Part shown: in pieces, positions 8,960 to 17,835 of the stretch
Numbering within the stretch: position 1 is the stretch's first letter
Layout: each line of letters opens with the position of its first letter
Source of the DNA: Leuconostoc rapi
GTDB taxonomy: Bacteria; Bacillota; Bacilli; Lactobacillales; Lactobacillaceae
DNA: 64,000 nucleotides
NCBI RefSeq assembly: GCF_016908715.1
Contig: NZ_JAFBEK010000002.1
Coordinates: 124,001-188,000 of the forward strand
Direction: 5' to 3'
The notes under the pieces: model-generated
The model's database searches: none
The model's input: only the letters and a program-made list of their open reading frames with translations
Told to the model about the DNA's origin: nothing
Position numbers and translations under genes: made by a program

Positions 8960-10249
8960 ATGACAAAATTAAATAAACAATACGCTTTTGAAACACGCCA
9001 ACTGCATGCAGGGCAAGAAGAGCCAGATTCTGCTACTGGTGCACGTGTGACACCAATCTATCAAACAGCTGCTTATGTTTTTTCAGATACCAAACAAGCA
9101 GCGGGACGTTTTGCATTAACAGATGCTGGTAACATCTACGGTCGCTTGACCAATCCAACAAATACTGTTTTTGAAACACGTATTGTTGCACTAGAGGGTG
9201 GTGCAGCAGCTATTTCTTTGGCATCTGGCGCTGCAGCAGTTACCGCTGCAATTTTAAATGTTGCTGGTAGTGGTGACCATATTGTTGCTGCTTCAACTTT
9301 GTATGGTGGGACAGTAGAACTTTTTTCAGAGACACTGAAAAAATTAGGTATTGAAACCACATTTGTTGACCCAGATGAACCAAAAAACTTTGAAGATGCG
9401 ATTCAAGAAAATACAAAGGTGATTTTCTTTGAAAGTCTAGGCAATCCTAAAATCAATATTATTGATTTTGAAGCTGTGGCTGCGATTGCCAAAAAGCACG
9501 GTATTATTTCGATTGTTGATTCAACTTTTGCAACACCATTTCTGACGCAACCATTGGCACACGGTATTGATGTGGTTGTACATTCTGCAACGAAGTTCAT
9601 TGGTGGGCACGGTACAACATTAGGTGGTGTTGTGATTGAAAAAGGTGACTTCGATTACGTCGCATCTGGTCGTTATCCTGACTTTGTTAACCCAACAGCA
9701 TCGTATAATGGTTTGGTATGGTCTGATCTTGGTCCTGGTGCGTTTGTAACAAAAATACGAGCAGAGTATTTGCGGGATACTGGTGCAACACTATCACCAC
9801 AGTCAGCATTCTATCTTTTGCAAGGCTTGGAAACATTATCATTACGTATTGAGAGACACGTTGAAAATGCCCGTAAAATTGTAGCCTTTCTCAATAATCA
9901 TGAGAAAGTAGCCTGGGTCAGTTATCCAGAATTATCAGATTCACCTTACAAAGTACTGGCTGATAAGTATTTTGAAAAAGGGGTCGGTTCTATTTTCACA
10001 TTCGGTCTCAAACAAGGTGAAGAAGGTGCCAAGACACTGATTAATCATTTGGATATTTTCTCGTTACTTGCTAATGTTGGGGATGCTAAATCATTGATCA
10101 TTCATCCAAAATCAACAACCCATGCGCAGCTTAGTGAAGAACAACTTTCTGCTGCGGGTATCTCATCAGATCTTATTCGTGTCTCAATTGGTATTGAGAA
10201 TGTTGACGATTTGATTGAAGCACTATCATCAGCGCTAGATAAAGTGTAA
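8960..10249 (+). CDS. metY: O-acetylhomoserine sulfhydrylase
   Basis: PLP enzyme that makes homocysteine directly from O-acetylhomoserine and sulfide, bypassing cystathionine. The length of 429 residues and the extra insert around 225-265 (with [15 protein letters not shown]) separate MetY from the shorter MetI/MetC family. PLP lysine is Lys212 ([11 protein letters not shown]), cofactor Asp is in [10 protein letters not shown], and ETRQLHAGQ at the N-terminus is typical. The ribosome site is weak (ATAGG near 8947). There is a 228-bp gap from luxS with no clear terminator, so it could be an extension of the T-box operon or have its own promoter; a TAGAAT lies close to the start. Confidence 0.93.
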   Translation: MTKLNKQYAFETRQLHAGQEEPDSATGARVTPIYQTAAYVFSDTKQAAGRFALTDAGNIYGRLTNPTNTVFETRIVALEGGAAAISLASGAAAVTAAILNVAGSGDHIVAASTLYGGTVELFSETLKKLGIETTFVDPDEPKNFEDAIQENTKVIFFESLGNPKINIIDFEAVAAIAKKHGIISIVDSTFATPFLTQPLAHGIDVVVHSATKFIGGHGTTLGGVVIEKGDFDYVASGRYPDFVNPTASYNGLVWSDLGPGAFVTKIRAEYLRDTGATLSPQSAFYLLQGLETLSLRIERHVENARKIVAFLNNHEKVAWVSYPELSDSPYKVLADKYFEKGVGSIFTFGLKQGEEGAKTLINHLDIFSLLANVGDAKSLIIHPKSTTHAQLSEEQLSAAGISSDLIRVSIGIENVDDLIEALSSALDKV

Positions 10250-10295
10250 CTAACTGTGATTTTGTGTTATTTTTTAAACCGTGAGAGGAAAAGCG

Positions 10296-10394
10296 ATGAT
10301 TGTTAATTGTCAAAATGTTTATTATTTACATGCTGATAAACTTGTTACCGCTGTTTTTTTAAAGAGTAGTGGTGCTGTGGATGAAGTTGGTTAA
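10296..10394 (+). CDS. Small open reading frame, 32 residues, unknown
   Basis: Starts MIVNCQNVYY behind GAGAGGAAA (10282-10290). No family recognised and no membrane segment. Together with the 8811 frame it leaves one short, well-initiated frame on each side of metY. It could be a remnant or a leader. Confidence 0.25.
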   Translation: MIVNCQNVYYLHADKLVTAVFLKSSGAVDEVG

Positions 10395-10490
10395 CCATGG
10401 TTTGGTGCTTTGAAAGCCAGAAATTGTTATTGTAAATGATATATTGCATTTGAAAAAATAGTAATAAGTTAAAAAATTAGGAGAACACGC

Positions 10491-11615
10491 ATGACAACAA
10501 CACTTAAAAAAATAGGATTCCAACACGTTGGTTCATTCTTGCGTCCAGCTGAATTAAAGCAAGCACGTGCAAATTTTGAATCAGGAAAAATAACACATGA
10601 TGCACTAGAAGAAGTTGAAAATCAAACCATTTCGCGGCTTGTAGATCAGCAAGTTGCTGCTGGATTAGATGTTGTGACTGATGGTGAATTTCGCCGTTCG
10701 TATTGGCATTTAGATAATTTTTGGGGATTTGATGGTGTAGAACAATTCAATTATGGTGAAGGATACCAATTTGCCCATGAAGAAACACGTGATGATTCTG
10801 CACGATTAAATGGCCGTTTGGGATTTAATGCATCAACACACCCATTTATCAAACATTTTAAGTTTTTGAAGGCTGTGGCCGATGAAAAAGGTGTCGAAGC
10901 CAAAATTACGATTCCGTCACCCTCACAATTTTATGCTGAATTATTCCGAGGTGTGAATGCTGAGAGCATTTCTCGTTTCTATGATTCAGTCGATGATTTA
11001 TATCAGGACATCAAGCGCGTTTATCACGAAGAAATTTTGGCATTATATGAAGCTGGTGCGCGTATTGTGCAATTAGATGATTGTACTTGGGGGATGTTAG
11101 TAGATCCTAACTTCTGGGAAACGATGGCTGGTGCAGGATTTGACGTTAACGAACTTAAAAAGATATATGTTGATTTAAATAACGGGGCGATAGAAAATTT
11201 GCCAGAAGACTTAACTATCAATACACACGTTTGCCGTGGTAATTATCATTCAGACTGGGCTGCTGCCGGTGGTTATGATAAAGTTGCTGACGAATTATTT
11301 GGACAAGAAAATGTATCAACTTATTTCTTGGAATATGATTCAGAACGTGCTGGTGGTTTTGAGCCATTGGTCAAGGTGTCTGGAGACAAACGCGTTGTAC
11401 TTGGGTTGATCACTACAAAATCAGGTGTTTTAGAAGATAAACAAGTCATTATTGACCGTATCCACGAAGCTGCCAAGTACTTACCACTTGACCGTTTATG
11501 GTTGTCAACGCAGTGTGGTTTTGCTTCGACAGAAGAAGGAAATGTGATCACGGAAGCACAGCAATGGGAGAAGTTAGCCTTGGTTCGTGATATTCAAAAG
11601 ACAGTATGGGGATAG
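10491..11615 (+). CDS. Core MetE-like methionine synthase, copy 2
   Basis: Second short MetE-type protein, 374 residues, cytoplasmic, paralogous to the one at 7071. The zinc site is complete: NTHVCRGNY (His, Cys), YFLEYDSERA (Glu) and LSTQCGFAS (Cys). HVGSFLRP and TDGEFRRSYWH match copy 1, but the sequences between motifs diverge strongly, which suggests different methyl donors or thiol acceptors. ATG 10491 has a clear AGGAGA (10480-10485), unlike copy 1. No metF is present in the window, so folate-dependent methyl supply is not shown here. It may act with MetY, its immediate upstream neighbour. Confidence 0.88.
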   Translation: MTTTLKKIGFQHVGSFLRPAELKQARANFESGKITHDALEEVENQTISRLVDQQVAAGLDVVTDGEFRRSYWHLDNFWGFDGVEQFNYGEGYQFAHEETRDDSARLNGRLGFNASTHPFIKHFKFLKAVADEKGVEAKITIPSPSQFYAELFRGVNAESISRFYDSVDDLYQDIKRVYHEEILALYEAGARIVQLDDCTWGMLVDPNFWETMAGAGFDVNELKKIYVDLNNGAIENLPEDLTINTHVCRGNYHSDWAAAGGYDKVADELFGQENVSTYFLEYDSERAGGFEPLVKVSGDKRVVLGLITTKSGVLEDKQVIIDRIHEAAKYLPLDRLWLSTQCGFASTEEGNVITEAQQWEKLALVRDIQKTVWG

Positions 11616-11841
11616 TAATAGCTTGATTGGTGATCGGTAACCGAGTAATTAACCACCGTTAACAAGTCAGTAACATAAAATTTGTAGATTATAAGTATGT
11701 ATAATTAATTTGATGTTTGTTCGGGTGATTTGAATCGCTGAGTTGATACGAGTTAGTTACGCAGTGCCACACATCTGATTTGATGTGTGGGCTTTATAAT
11801 TACAGTAAGCGTAAATAACTTAAACGAGGGGTTCAAAAAAT
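11616..11841 (+). promoter_or_regulatory. Leader region with hairpin before the peptide-binding protein
   Basis: No gene. A 9-bp stem with 6-nt loop at 11767-11775/11782-11790 is followed by GCTTTA, too short a T run for a confident terminator. It sits about 50 bases before the next start codon. It could be a weak attenuator; I see no known riboswitch core. Confidence 0.3.
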
Positions 11842-13443
11842 ATGAATAAAAAATTAACTATTGGGGCGATTTTAGCAGTTGTTGTACTAGTCGGTGGCTT
11901 TAGTATATTAAATAATAAGCCAAAAAATGCTACAGGTAAAACACTAAATGTGACAGTCCAGAACACAATCACAACCTTAGATCCTAATTTCGCAGATGAT
12001 GTCGGTTCTAATTGGGCCGAGACACAGACACTGCAAGGACTTTATACGATGGACGAAAAGGGTGGTATTGTTGCAGGTGCTGCAGATAAAATTGTCAAGC
12101 CAACAAAAAATAATACGGTTTATCGTATCAAATTAAAGGCTAACCAAAAATGGTCTGATGGGACTAAAGTAACGGCTAACGATTTTGTAGCTTCTGCAAA
12201 ACGACAGGTTGATCCAGCTTCTAAATCAACACGTTCGAATCATTTTAAGGATTTGGCAGGTTATGATGCTATTCGAAAGCAAGGCGCCAATATTAATACG
12301 CTAGGCATTAAAGCACCAGATGCTAAAACAGTTGAAATCACGTTGTCACATCCAGTACCATACTTCAACTTCATATTAGCTAATCAGTTGTATCCAATTA
12401 ACACAGATAAAGTCAAAGAATATGGCAAAAAATATGGGCAAACGGCAGCAACAACTGTTTCCAATGGTGCTTATCAAATTAAGAAATGGAATCAATCTGC
12501 AACGACTTGGCAGTTTGAGAAAAACCCCCATTATGCTGATGCGAAAAACGTACACTACCAAACTATCAAAACAACTGTTGTGACAGATGCAACATTGGCA
12601 AGTAAACAGTATTTGTCTGGTAAAGTGGATGAAGCGGAAATATCTGGTAGCGTTCTGACTGATCTGAAAAAGACGAATGCAGCTGATATCCAATCTAAAC
12701 AAAAGGGGCGTGTTGTCTTTATCGTTTGGAATTCTACGGACAAAATAGCTAGTAACACTAACTTTAAGCGGGCTATTAGCTATGCAATTGATCGTGATGT
12801 GCTGGCAAAACAAACCTTGTCAGATGGCTCAACAGCTGCTAAATCTATTATTCCAAGTGGTGAAGTCACGGTAGCGGGTAAAGATCTGAATCATGGATTA
12901 GATCTGCCTTTTGATAAGAAAAAAGCACAAGATTATTTGAAACAAGCACAAAGTGAAATTGGCGAAAAGAAGCTTAAATTAACTTTGAATATGGCTGATA
13001 CAGATGCCTACAAATCACTTGGTGTTTATTTGAAACAACGGATTGAGACAGTCCTACCAGATGTGACAATTGAATTAAATAGAATGCCTTTAAATGCTGA
13101 AATATCTGCATTTAATAATCGTAATTTCCAAGCAGGGACGTTGAGCTGGTCAACAGATTATAACGATCCCATCGACTTTTTAGATACAGCCTACTCAGGT
13201 GGTGCAATTAACTTTACAAAGTGGCAGAATAAGGCGTATGATAGTTTAATTGATCAAATTAATAATCAAGGTGAAGCAAACGATAAACGCTATAGCCTAG
13301 AGAAAAAAGCAGCTGAATTAAATAACGATCTTAACGGTGTCACACCGCTATATCAAGTTTCAAATGTTCACTTGTTAAATAAAAAAGTACGCCATCTTAA
13401 CTATCCAGTTGTTGGTTATCAAAATTATAAATACGCCGAGTAA
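11842..13443 (+). CDS. OppA-family peptide-binding protein, no lipobox
   Basis: Extracellular solute-binding protein family 5 (533 residues), expected to capture oligopeptides for an ABC importer. The mature part has typical family features: TLDPNFADD near the start, LKANQKWSDGTKVTANDF, and a C-terminal PLYQVSNVHLLNKKVRHL. The N-terminus is a hydrophobic helix (residues 5-24) without the Cys of a lipobox, so it is either membrane-anchored by an uncleaved helix or released. No permease or ATPase genes are adjacent, so it must share a transporter encoded elsewhere or act as a sensor. Position directly after the sulfur genes suggests peptide-borne methionine or cysteine as cargo, which is inference. 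Confidence 0.88.
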   Translation: MNKKLTIGAILAVVVLVGGFSILNNKPKNATGKTLNVTVQNTITTLDPNFADDVGSNWAETQTLQGLYTMDEKGGIVAGAADKIVKPTKNNTVYRIKLKANQKWSDGTKVTANDFVASAKRQVDPASKSTRSNHFKDLAGYDAIRKQGANINTLGIKAPDAKTVEITLSHPVPYFNFILANQLYPINTDKVKEYGKKYGQTAATTVSNGAYQIKKWNQSATTWQFEKNPHYADAKNVHYQTIKTTVVTDATLASKQYLSGKVDEAEISGSVLTDLKKTNAADIQSKQKGRVVFIVWNSTDKIASNTNFKRAISYAIDRDVLAKQTLSDGSTAAKSIIPSGEVTVAGKDLNHGLDLPFDKKKAQDYLKQAQSEIGEKKLKLTLNMADTDAYKSLGVYLKQRIETVLPDVTIELNRMPLNAEISAFNNRNFQAGTLSWSTDYNDPIDFLDTAYSGGAINFTKWQNKAYDSLIDQINNQGEANDKRYSLEKKAAELNNDLNGVTPLYQVSNVHLLNKKVRHLNYPVVGYQNYKYAE

Positions 13444-13467
13444 ATAGTAAGATTCAAGGAGTTGACG

Positions 13468-14181
13468 ATGAAAAAAATTGGTGTCGCTGGTAACCATGCC
13501 GTACATGCTAATCCTAAGTTTGGTACGAACTATGTTAATTATATTCAAAAAAACTATATTACTGGTATTACGGAAGCAGGCGCCTTACCTATTATTTTAC
13601 CAATCAGCCAACCAGAATTAGCAGTAGACTATGTAGCGACCATTGATGCTTTAGTATTAGCAGGTGGCCAAGATGTGTCACCGGATTATTATGGTGAAGA
13701 ACCTATTCCAGAAATTGGTGAAATTGATCGGCACCGTGATGCGTTTGAATTGGCTTTGGTGAAAGAGATGATTCGCGTCGGCAAGCCAATTTTTGGCATC
13801 TGCCGTGGCGCACAAGTGATCAATGTCGCCTTGGGTGGCACGTTATATCAAGATTTAGCTAGCCAGTATCAAGGCTTAGCGGTTAAGCATAATCAGTATC
13901 CAACAAAATGGTCAACACCAACGCATCAATTACGTTGGCAACGTCGTAATTGGTTGAGTGATGTCATATCGCCAAAGTCACTCGTGAATACGTTTCATCA
14001 TCAAGCGATCAAAGATTTTGCGTCTGGATTGGTTTTAGATGCAGTGAGTTCCGATGGTGTGATTGAGGCTTTTTCAGACGACAAACGCCAAATTTATGGT
14101 GTTCAGTGGCACCCAGAAATGCTTCTAATGGCGGAACCAGAATCACAAAAGATATTTGACCGATTTGTTGCATTAGTTTGA
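13468..14181 (+). CDS. Class I glutamine amidotransferase-like hydrolase (PuuD type)
   Basis: Peptidase C26 family protein, 237 residues. The nucleophile is Cys112 in the elbow GICRGAQVINV, and the His-Glu pair is in VQWHPEML near 217. Such proteins hydrolyse gamma-glutamyl amides, for example gamma-glutamyl-GABA or gamma-glutamyl peptides. ATG 13468 follows AAGGAG (13456-13461); an earlier TTG at 13462 abuts the site and is unlikely. It starts 24 bp after the peptide-binding protein gene, so the two are probably co-transcribed, which hints at use of gamma-glutamyl peptides. Substrate not proven. Confidence 0.85.
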   Translation: MKKIGVAGNHAVHANPKFGTNYVNYIQKNYITGITEAGALPIILPISQPELAVDYVATIDALVLAGGQDVSPDYYGEEPIPEIGEIDRHRDAFELALVKEMIRVGKPIFGICRGAQVINVALGGTLYQDLASQYQGLAVKHNQYPTKWSTPTHQLRWQRRNWLSDVISPKSLVNTFHHQAIKDFASGLVLDAVSSDGVIEAFSDDKRQIYGVQWHPEMLLMAEPESQKIFDRFVALV

Positions 14182-14197
14182 ACATGATATTTGTCAC

Positions 14198-14226
14198 AAA
14201 GTCGTTATATTGACGGCTTTTTTTAC
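14198..14226 (+). terminator. Weak intrinsic terminator
   Basis: A short stem (14200-14205 with 14213-14218, one mismatch) is followed by a T7-type run after the amidotransferase gene. Confidence 0.5.
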
Positions 14227-14357
14227 TGATTAAAGTAGCGTACAATGTGATGAGTAATATAGAATATGTTTTTAGAAATGTATGCGAGCACACTTAAAAT
14301 TGAATGATGTATCAGGTAATTTTAAAAATTAAGCGCTTAATTACTTTGGAGAATAAA

Positions 14358-16202
14358 ATGTTTCAATACATTAAGAAAATATTAATTGGCAAACCACTCA
14401 AAACACTAGATGAGGGTGGCCAATCATTGACTAAGACAAAAGCTTTGGCGTTACTATCTTCCGATGCGCTATCATCTGTTGCATATGGAACAGAATCAAT
14501 TACCACCGCGCTACTAGCTGCGGGCGCTGTCGCATTATGGTTACAGCTGCCAATTGCAATTTTAGTTTTGGTTTTATTAGCTGCCATTGTTTTGAGTTAT
14601 CGACAAATTATTCATGCCTATCCATCAGGTGGTGGCGCGTATGCCGTAGCAAGTGAAAATTGGGGTTCTAAAGCCGGCCTTGTGGCTGGCGGCTCGTTAT
14701 TGGTTGACTATATGTTAACGGTTGCGGTATCAGCTTCAGCGGCATCTGATGCGATTACAGCTGCTGCACCGATGCTACAACGATTTGTTGTCCCACTATC
14801 CATTATTATTGTCATTTTGTTAACTGGCATGAACTTACGTGGGTTGCGTGAAAGTGCTAATTTTTTGATGTTTCCGGTTTATTTCTTTGTTGTTGTACTA
14901 GCAGTTATGATTTTGTGGGGTGTTTTCCAAGCGTTAACGGGTCAATTACCTTATCATGCTGCGGCTAGAGTCGGCACAAGCTTTTCTGGGCTATCTTTTG
15001 TCCTATTCATGCGTGCCTTTTCAAGTGGTTCATCGTCACTGACAGGTGTTGAAGCAATTTCTAATGCGGTGCCAAATTTCAAGGTACCCAAAGAAACACA
15101 TGCAGCTGCAACCTTATCAACAATGGCCATTATTTTGGCGACATTTTTTGGTGGAATTACTTTTTTGAGCTATTGGTACGGTATCACGCCAAATAGTCAT
15201 TCAACAGTCTTATCCCAAATTGCGGCGATTACTTTTGGCGGTCACGGTGTTGGCTTTTATACAATCCAGCTTGCTACGGCACTTATTTTAGCGGTCGCTG
15301 CTAATACTGGTTTCTCTGCTTTTCCAATGCTAGCTTTGAATTTAGCACGGGATAAATATTTACCACATTTATATATGGATAAAGGCGACCGTTTAGGTTA
15401 TTCTAATGGTATTTTATCATTAGCTTTTGGTGCGATTGTCTTATTACTCATTTTTCATGGGTCAACAGATGCCCTCATTCCTTTGTATGCTGTGGGTGTT
15501 TTTGTGCCTTTTACATTATCGCAATCAGGCATGATTATTCATTGGTGGCGCAAGAAGCCTAAGCGATGGTTCGTGAAGGCAGTGATTAATTTTGTGGGTG
15601 CTTTTATTTCGGCGGTGTTAGTGATAACTTTATTTGCTACAAGAATTGAGCACGTTTGGCCCTACTTATTAATTATGCCAGTTGTGATGTACATGTTCTT
15701 AAAGATTAAGCGCCATTATACAAGCATTGCCCGTCAATTGCGTTTAGCATATGCTAAGAATGATCATGCGGTTCGTCATCATTATGAGGGATCAACCGTC
15801 ATTGTTTTGGTGTCTAATGTGACAAAAGTTACCACGGAAGCGGTGGATTATGCGTTATCGATAGGCGACTACGTGGTCGCAATGCATGTCAGTTTCGATG
15901 TTAATCCTAAAAAAGAGTTGGAAACATCAACCCAATTTAAAATCGATTTTCCAGATGTTAGATATGTCGATATTCATTCATCTTATCGTTCCATTGTAAA
16001 ACCCGCTCTGAGCTTTGTTGATGCTGTTGTTAAACAAGCTGAGAAACGTAACCATTCGGTTACCGTACTTGTGCCACAGTTTGTACCGAAAAAGCCATGG
16101 CAAAATATTTTGCATAACCAAAATTCGTTACGTCTACGTACGGCTTTTGCGGCACGTAAAGATATATCTGTTTCAACGTACTATTATCATTTGTCAGAGT
16201 AA
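14358..16202 (+). CDS. KimA-like APC-family permease (potassium or amino acid)
   Basis: Polytopic membrane protein of 614 residues. The N-terminal motif LSSDALSSVAYGTE, the length and the soluble C-terminal domain of about 150 residues resemble the Bacillus KimA (YdaO) high-affinity potassium importer rather than a plain amino acid permease. About 12 hydrophobic segments lie between residues 45 and 450. The cytosolic tail (TVIVLVSNVTK onward) is where KimA-type proteins are controlled by c-di-AMP. ATG 14358 follows TTGGAGAA; an ATG at 14304 has no ribosome site. I see no c-di-AMP riboswitch upstream, so control would be at protein level. An amino acid substrate remains possible. Confidence 0.8.
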   Translation: MFQYIKKILIGKPLKTLDEGGQSLTKTKALALLSSDALSSVAYGTESITTALLAAGAVALWLQLPIAILVLVLLAAIVLSYRQIIHAYPSGGGAYAVASENWGSKAGLVAGGSLLVDYMLTVAVSASAASDAITAAAPMLQRFVVPLSIIIVILLTGMNLRGLRESANFLMFPVYFFVVVLAVMILWGVFQALTGQLPYHAAARVGTSFSGLSFVLFMRAFSSGSSSLTGVEAISNAVPNFKVPKETHAAATLSTMAIILATFFGGITFLSYWYGITPNSHSTVLSQIAAITFGGHGVGFYTIQLATALILAVAANTGFSAFPMLALNLARDKYLPHLYMDKGDRLGYSNGILSLAFGAIVLLLIFHGSTDALIPLYAVGVFVPFTLSQSGMIIHWWRKKPKRWFVKAVINFVGAFISAVLVITLFATRIEHVWPYLLIMPVVMYMFLKIKRHYTSIARQLRLAYAKNDHAVRHHYEGSTVIVLVSNVTKVTTEAVDYALSIGDYVVAMHVSFDVNPKKELETSTQFKIDFPDVRYVDIHSSYRSIVKPALSFVDAVVKQAEKRNHSVTVLVPQFVPKKPWQNILHNQNSLRLRTAFAARKDISVSTYYYHLSE

Positions 16203-16279
16203 AATCTGTGAGAACAGTACGACAATTAATGTAAAGGAGAAAGCGTTGTGTTTGGTCAATCAGCATATGCGTGTTTAAA

Positions 16280-16447
16280 ATGATGTCACAAGATACAAAA
16301 TTAATGTTATTCTTCATTTGGGTCGTGATTGCCATGCTGATTTCAACAATTGGTCTAGTTGTTATTATCCGTTGGTATCATCGCGAGGTAAATAAAGTTA
16401 AACAAGCCAAGCGGAATGAGCAACTAGAAAATCAAAAAAGCAAATAA
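16280..16447 (+). CDS. Small single-pass membrane protein, 55 residues
   Basis: Starts MMSQDTKLML, has one transmembrane helix (about residues 8-29, rich in I, V, L) and a charged tail ending in ENQKSK. No family recognised. It has no ribosome site directly before its ATG. A good AAAGGAG (16233-16239) instead precedes tiny frames that start at TTG 16246 or GTG 16248. The first stops one base before this ATG; the second stops with a TGA overlapping it. Translation may therefore be coupled. Being 77 bp after the KimA-like gene and before a terminator, it may be a small partner of that transporter. Confidence 0.5.
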   Translation: MMSQDTKLMLFFIWVVIAMLISTIGLVVIIRWYHREVNKVKQAKRNEQLENQKSK

Positions 16448-16485
16448 CTATTTTTGCATTTAGACTAGTTAAAATGCACTTTTCT

Positions 16486-16530
16486 AACAAAATGCCCCAA
16501 AAGTTAAAACAACTTTTGGGGCATTTTGTT
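16486..16530. terminator. Bidirectional terminator, 20-bp stem
   Basis: Arms 16486-16505 and 16511-16530 are perfect inverted repeats with a 5-nt loop and A/T-rich outer ends. It lies between convergent genes. Confidence 0.85.
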
Positions 16531-16606
16531 TATGTGGAATATATTGATGCCAAGCTTGGCTTATTATAAACCCGGCAACTAGGTAACTGAATTGGGTATT
16601 GGTAAA

Positions 16607-17620
16607 TTATTCATTTTGTTTATTTCTTGTTGCAACACTGCCGCCTTTTTTCGTACAAATCGGCGTATAGGAACTGGTAATATTTGCTTGCCGTATTAAT
16701 TGTTCGGTACCTTTAACACCCATTTCATAAAAGGATTGTTGAATACTTGTTAACTGGGGATAAATAATGTCACAGAGTGCTGTGCCATCAATGCCAATAA
16801 TTGATAAATCGGAAGGAATATGATGATGCAGTTGTCGTGCACGATTAATTACGCCGGCAGCAACTAAATCACTTCCAGCTACGACGGCAGTTAAATGAGG
16901 TAGTTTTTCGAGCATATTCATTGCCTGAATACCATCTTCATAAAGCCAATTACCAGGTATGACATAGTCGGCACGGTAGGCAATCTGGTGATCTTTTAAA
17001 GCTTGCCGATAGCCGTCAAGTCTTAATTGGCCGACACATGATGGGATATCTGCACCAACAAATGCAATTTCTCTATGACCGTGCATAATTAGATAATTCG
17101 TTGCCTGATAGCCAATATCAAAATCATTTGATGCAATGAAAGGTAGATCTGGTTCAGGTTGGGCAACAGATAAAAAAATATAGGGAATATCTGAGGCACG
17201 CAAAAATTGCGCATTAGTTGCACTTAGTGTGATGCCCAATAAAAGTATACCTCTGACACTTCTTTCAGATATTGTTTTGAGTGCTTGCATTTGTAAAAGT
17301 TCGCTATCTTCACCAGCATAGGCGATAATAACATCTATGTCATGTAAGGAAGCAACTTTTTGAATGCCAGCAATAATTTCTTGTGCGAAATTAGTTGGGC
17401 TGGCAGGTAAGATAATACCTAATACTTGGCTTGTTTTGGTGACCAATTCAATTGCTGAACGATTTTTTCGATAATTGAGATCTTTAGCAATTTGATTAAT
17501 TTTAGAAATTGTTTCAGGCGCATAGCCACTAGATAGTGTTTTCTTATTGGATAAAATACGTGAAACTGTCGATGGAGAAACGCCTGCAATGCGGGCAATA
17601 TCTTTTATTGTCGTAGCCAT
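16607..17620 (-). CDS. LacI-family transcriptional regulator of the glucosidase operon
   Basis: Sugar-responsive repressor of 337 residues. The helix-turn-helix is at residues 3-22 (TIKDIARIAGVSPSTVSRIL), followed by the hinge helix and a periplasmic-binding-protein-like effector domain from about residue 60 (VLGIILPAS). Divergent from the MFS and GH13 genes, with two palindromic operators in the 215-bp gap, so it very probably controls them and itself. Isomaltose or related alpha-glucosides are the likely inducers. The operators closely resemble cre sites, so CcpA may also bind. Confidence 0.9.
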   Translation of the reverse strand: MATTIKDIARIAGVSPSTVSRILSNKKTLSSGYAPETISKINQIAKDLNYRKNRSAIELVTKTSQVLGIILPASPTNFAQEIIAGIQKVASLHDIDVIIAYAGEDSELLQMQALKTISERSVRGILLLGITLSATNAQFLRASDIPYIFLSVAQPEPDLPFIASNDFDIGYQATNYLIMHGHREIAFVGADIPSCVGQLRLDGYRQALKDHQIAYRADYVIPGNWLYEDGIQAMNMLEKLPHLTAVVAGSDLVAAGVINRARQLHHHIPSDLSIIGIDGTALCDIIYPQLTSIQQSFYEMGVKGTEQLIRQANITSSYTPICTKKGGSVATRNKQNE

Positions 17621-17702
17621 AGGTTTACCTGGATTATTTTAGATTCGTTACTTCAACTATAGAGTAAATCTACAAAATAGTAAAACAAAAAAATATCGAG
17701 TA

Positions 17703-17732
17703 TTGCAAACGTTTGCATAAAGATGTTATAGT
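17703..17732 (+). promoter_or_regulatory. Promoter of the MFS-glucosidase operon
   Basis: TTGCAA (17703-17708) and TATAGT (17727-17732) are 18 bp apart. The -35 box lies within the first operator, and the second operator follows the -10 box. Confidence 0.55.
17704..17717. promoter_or_regulatory. LacI/CcpA-type operator 1
   Basis: Perfect 14-bp palindrome TGCAAACGTTTGCA with the CG centre typical of LacI-family sites. It overlaps the -35 box. Confidence 0.75.
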
Positions 17733-17738
17733 ATTTTA

Positions 17739-17752
17739 TGTAAACGTTTACA
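17739..17752. promoter_or_regulatory. LacI/CcpA-type operator 2
   Basis: Perfect 14-bp palindrome TGTAAACGTTTACA, 35 bp centre-to-centre from operator 1. It fits the cre consensus and is identical to the site at 30952 upstream of ptsH. Confidence 0.75.
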
Positions 17753-17835
17753 CCAATTGATATGAGAACATGTTCGCTGGTTAAGTAACATTAAATAAGG
17801 ATTTACCGAATTATACGTTGAGAAAGGTAAAGATC

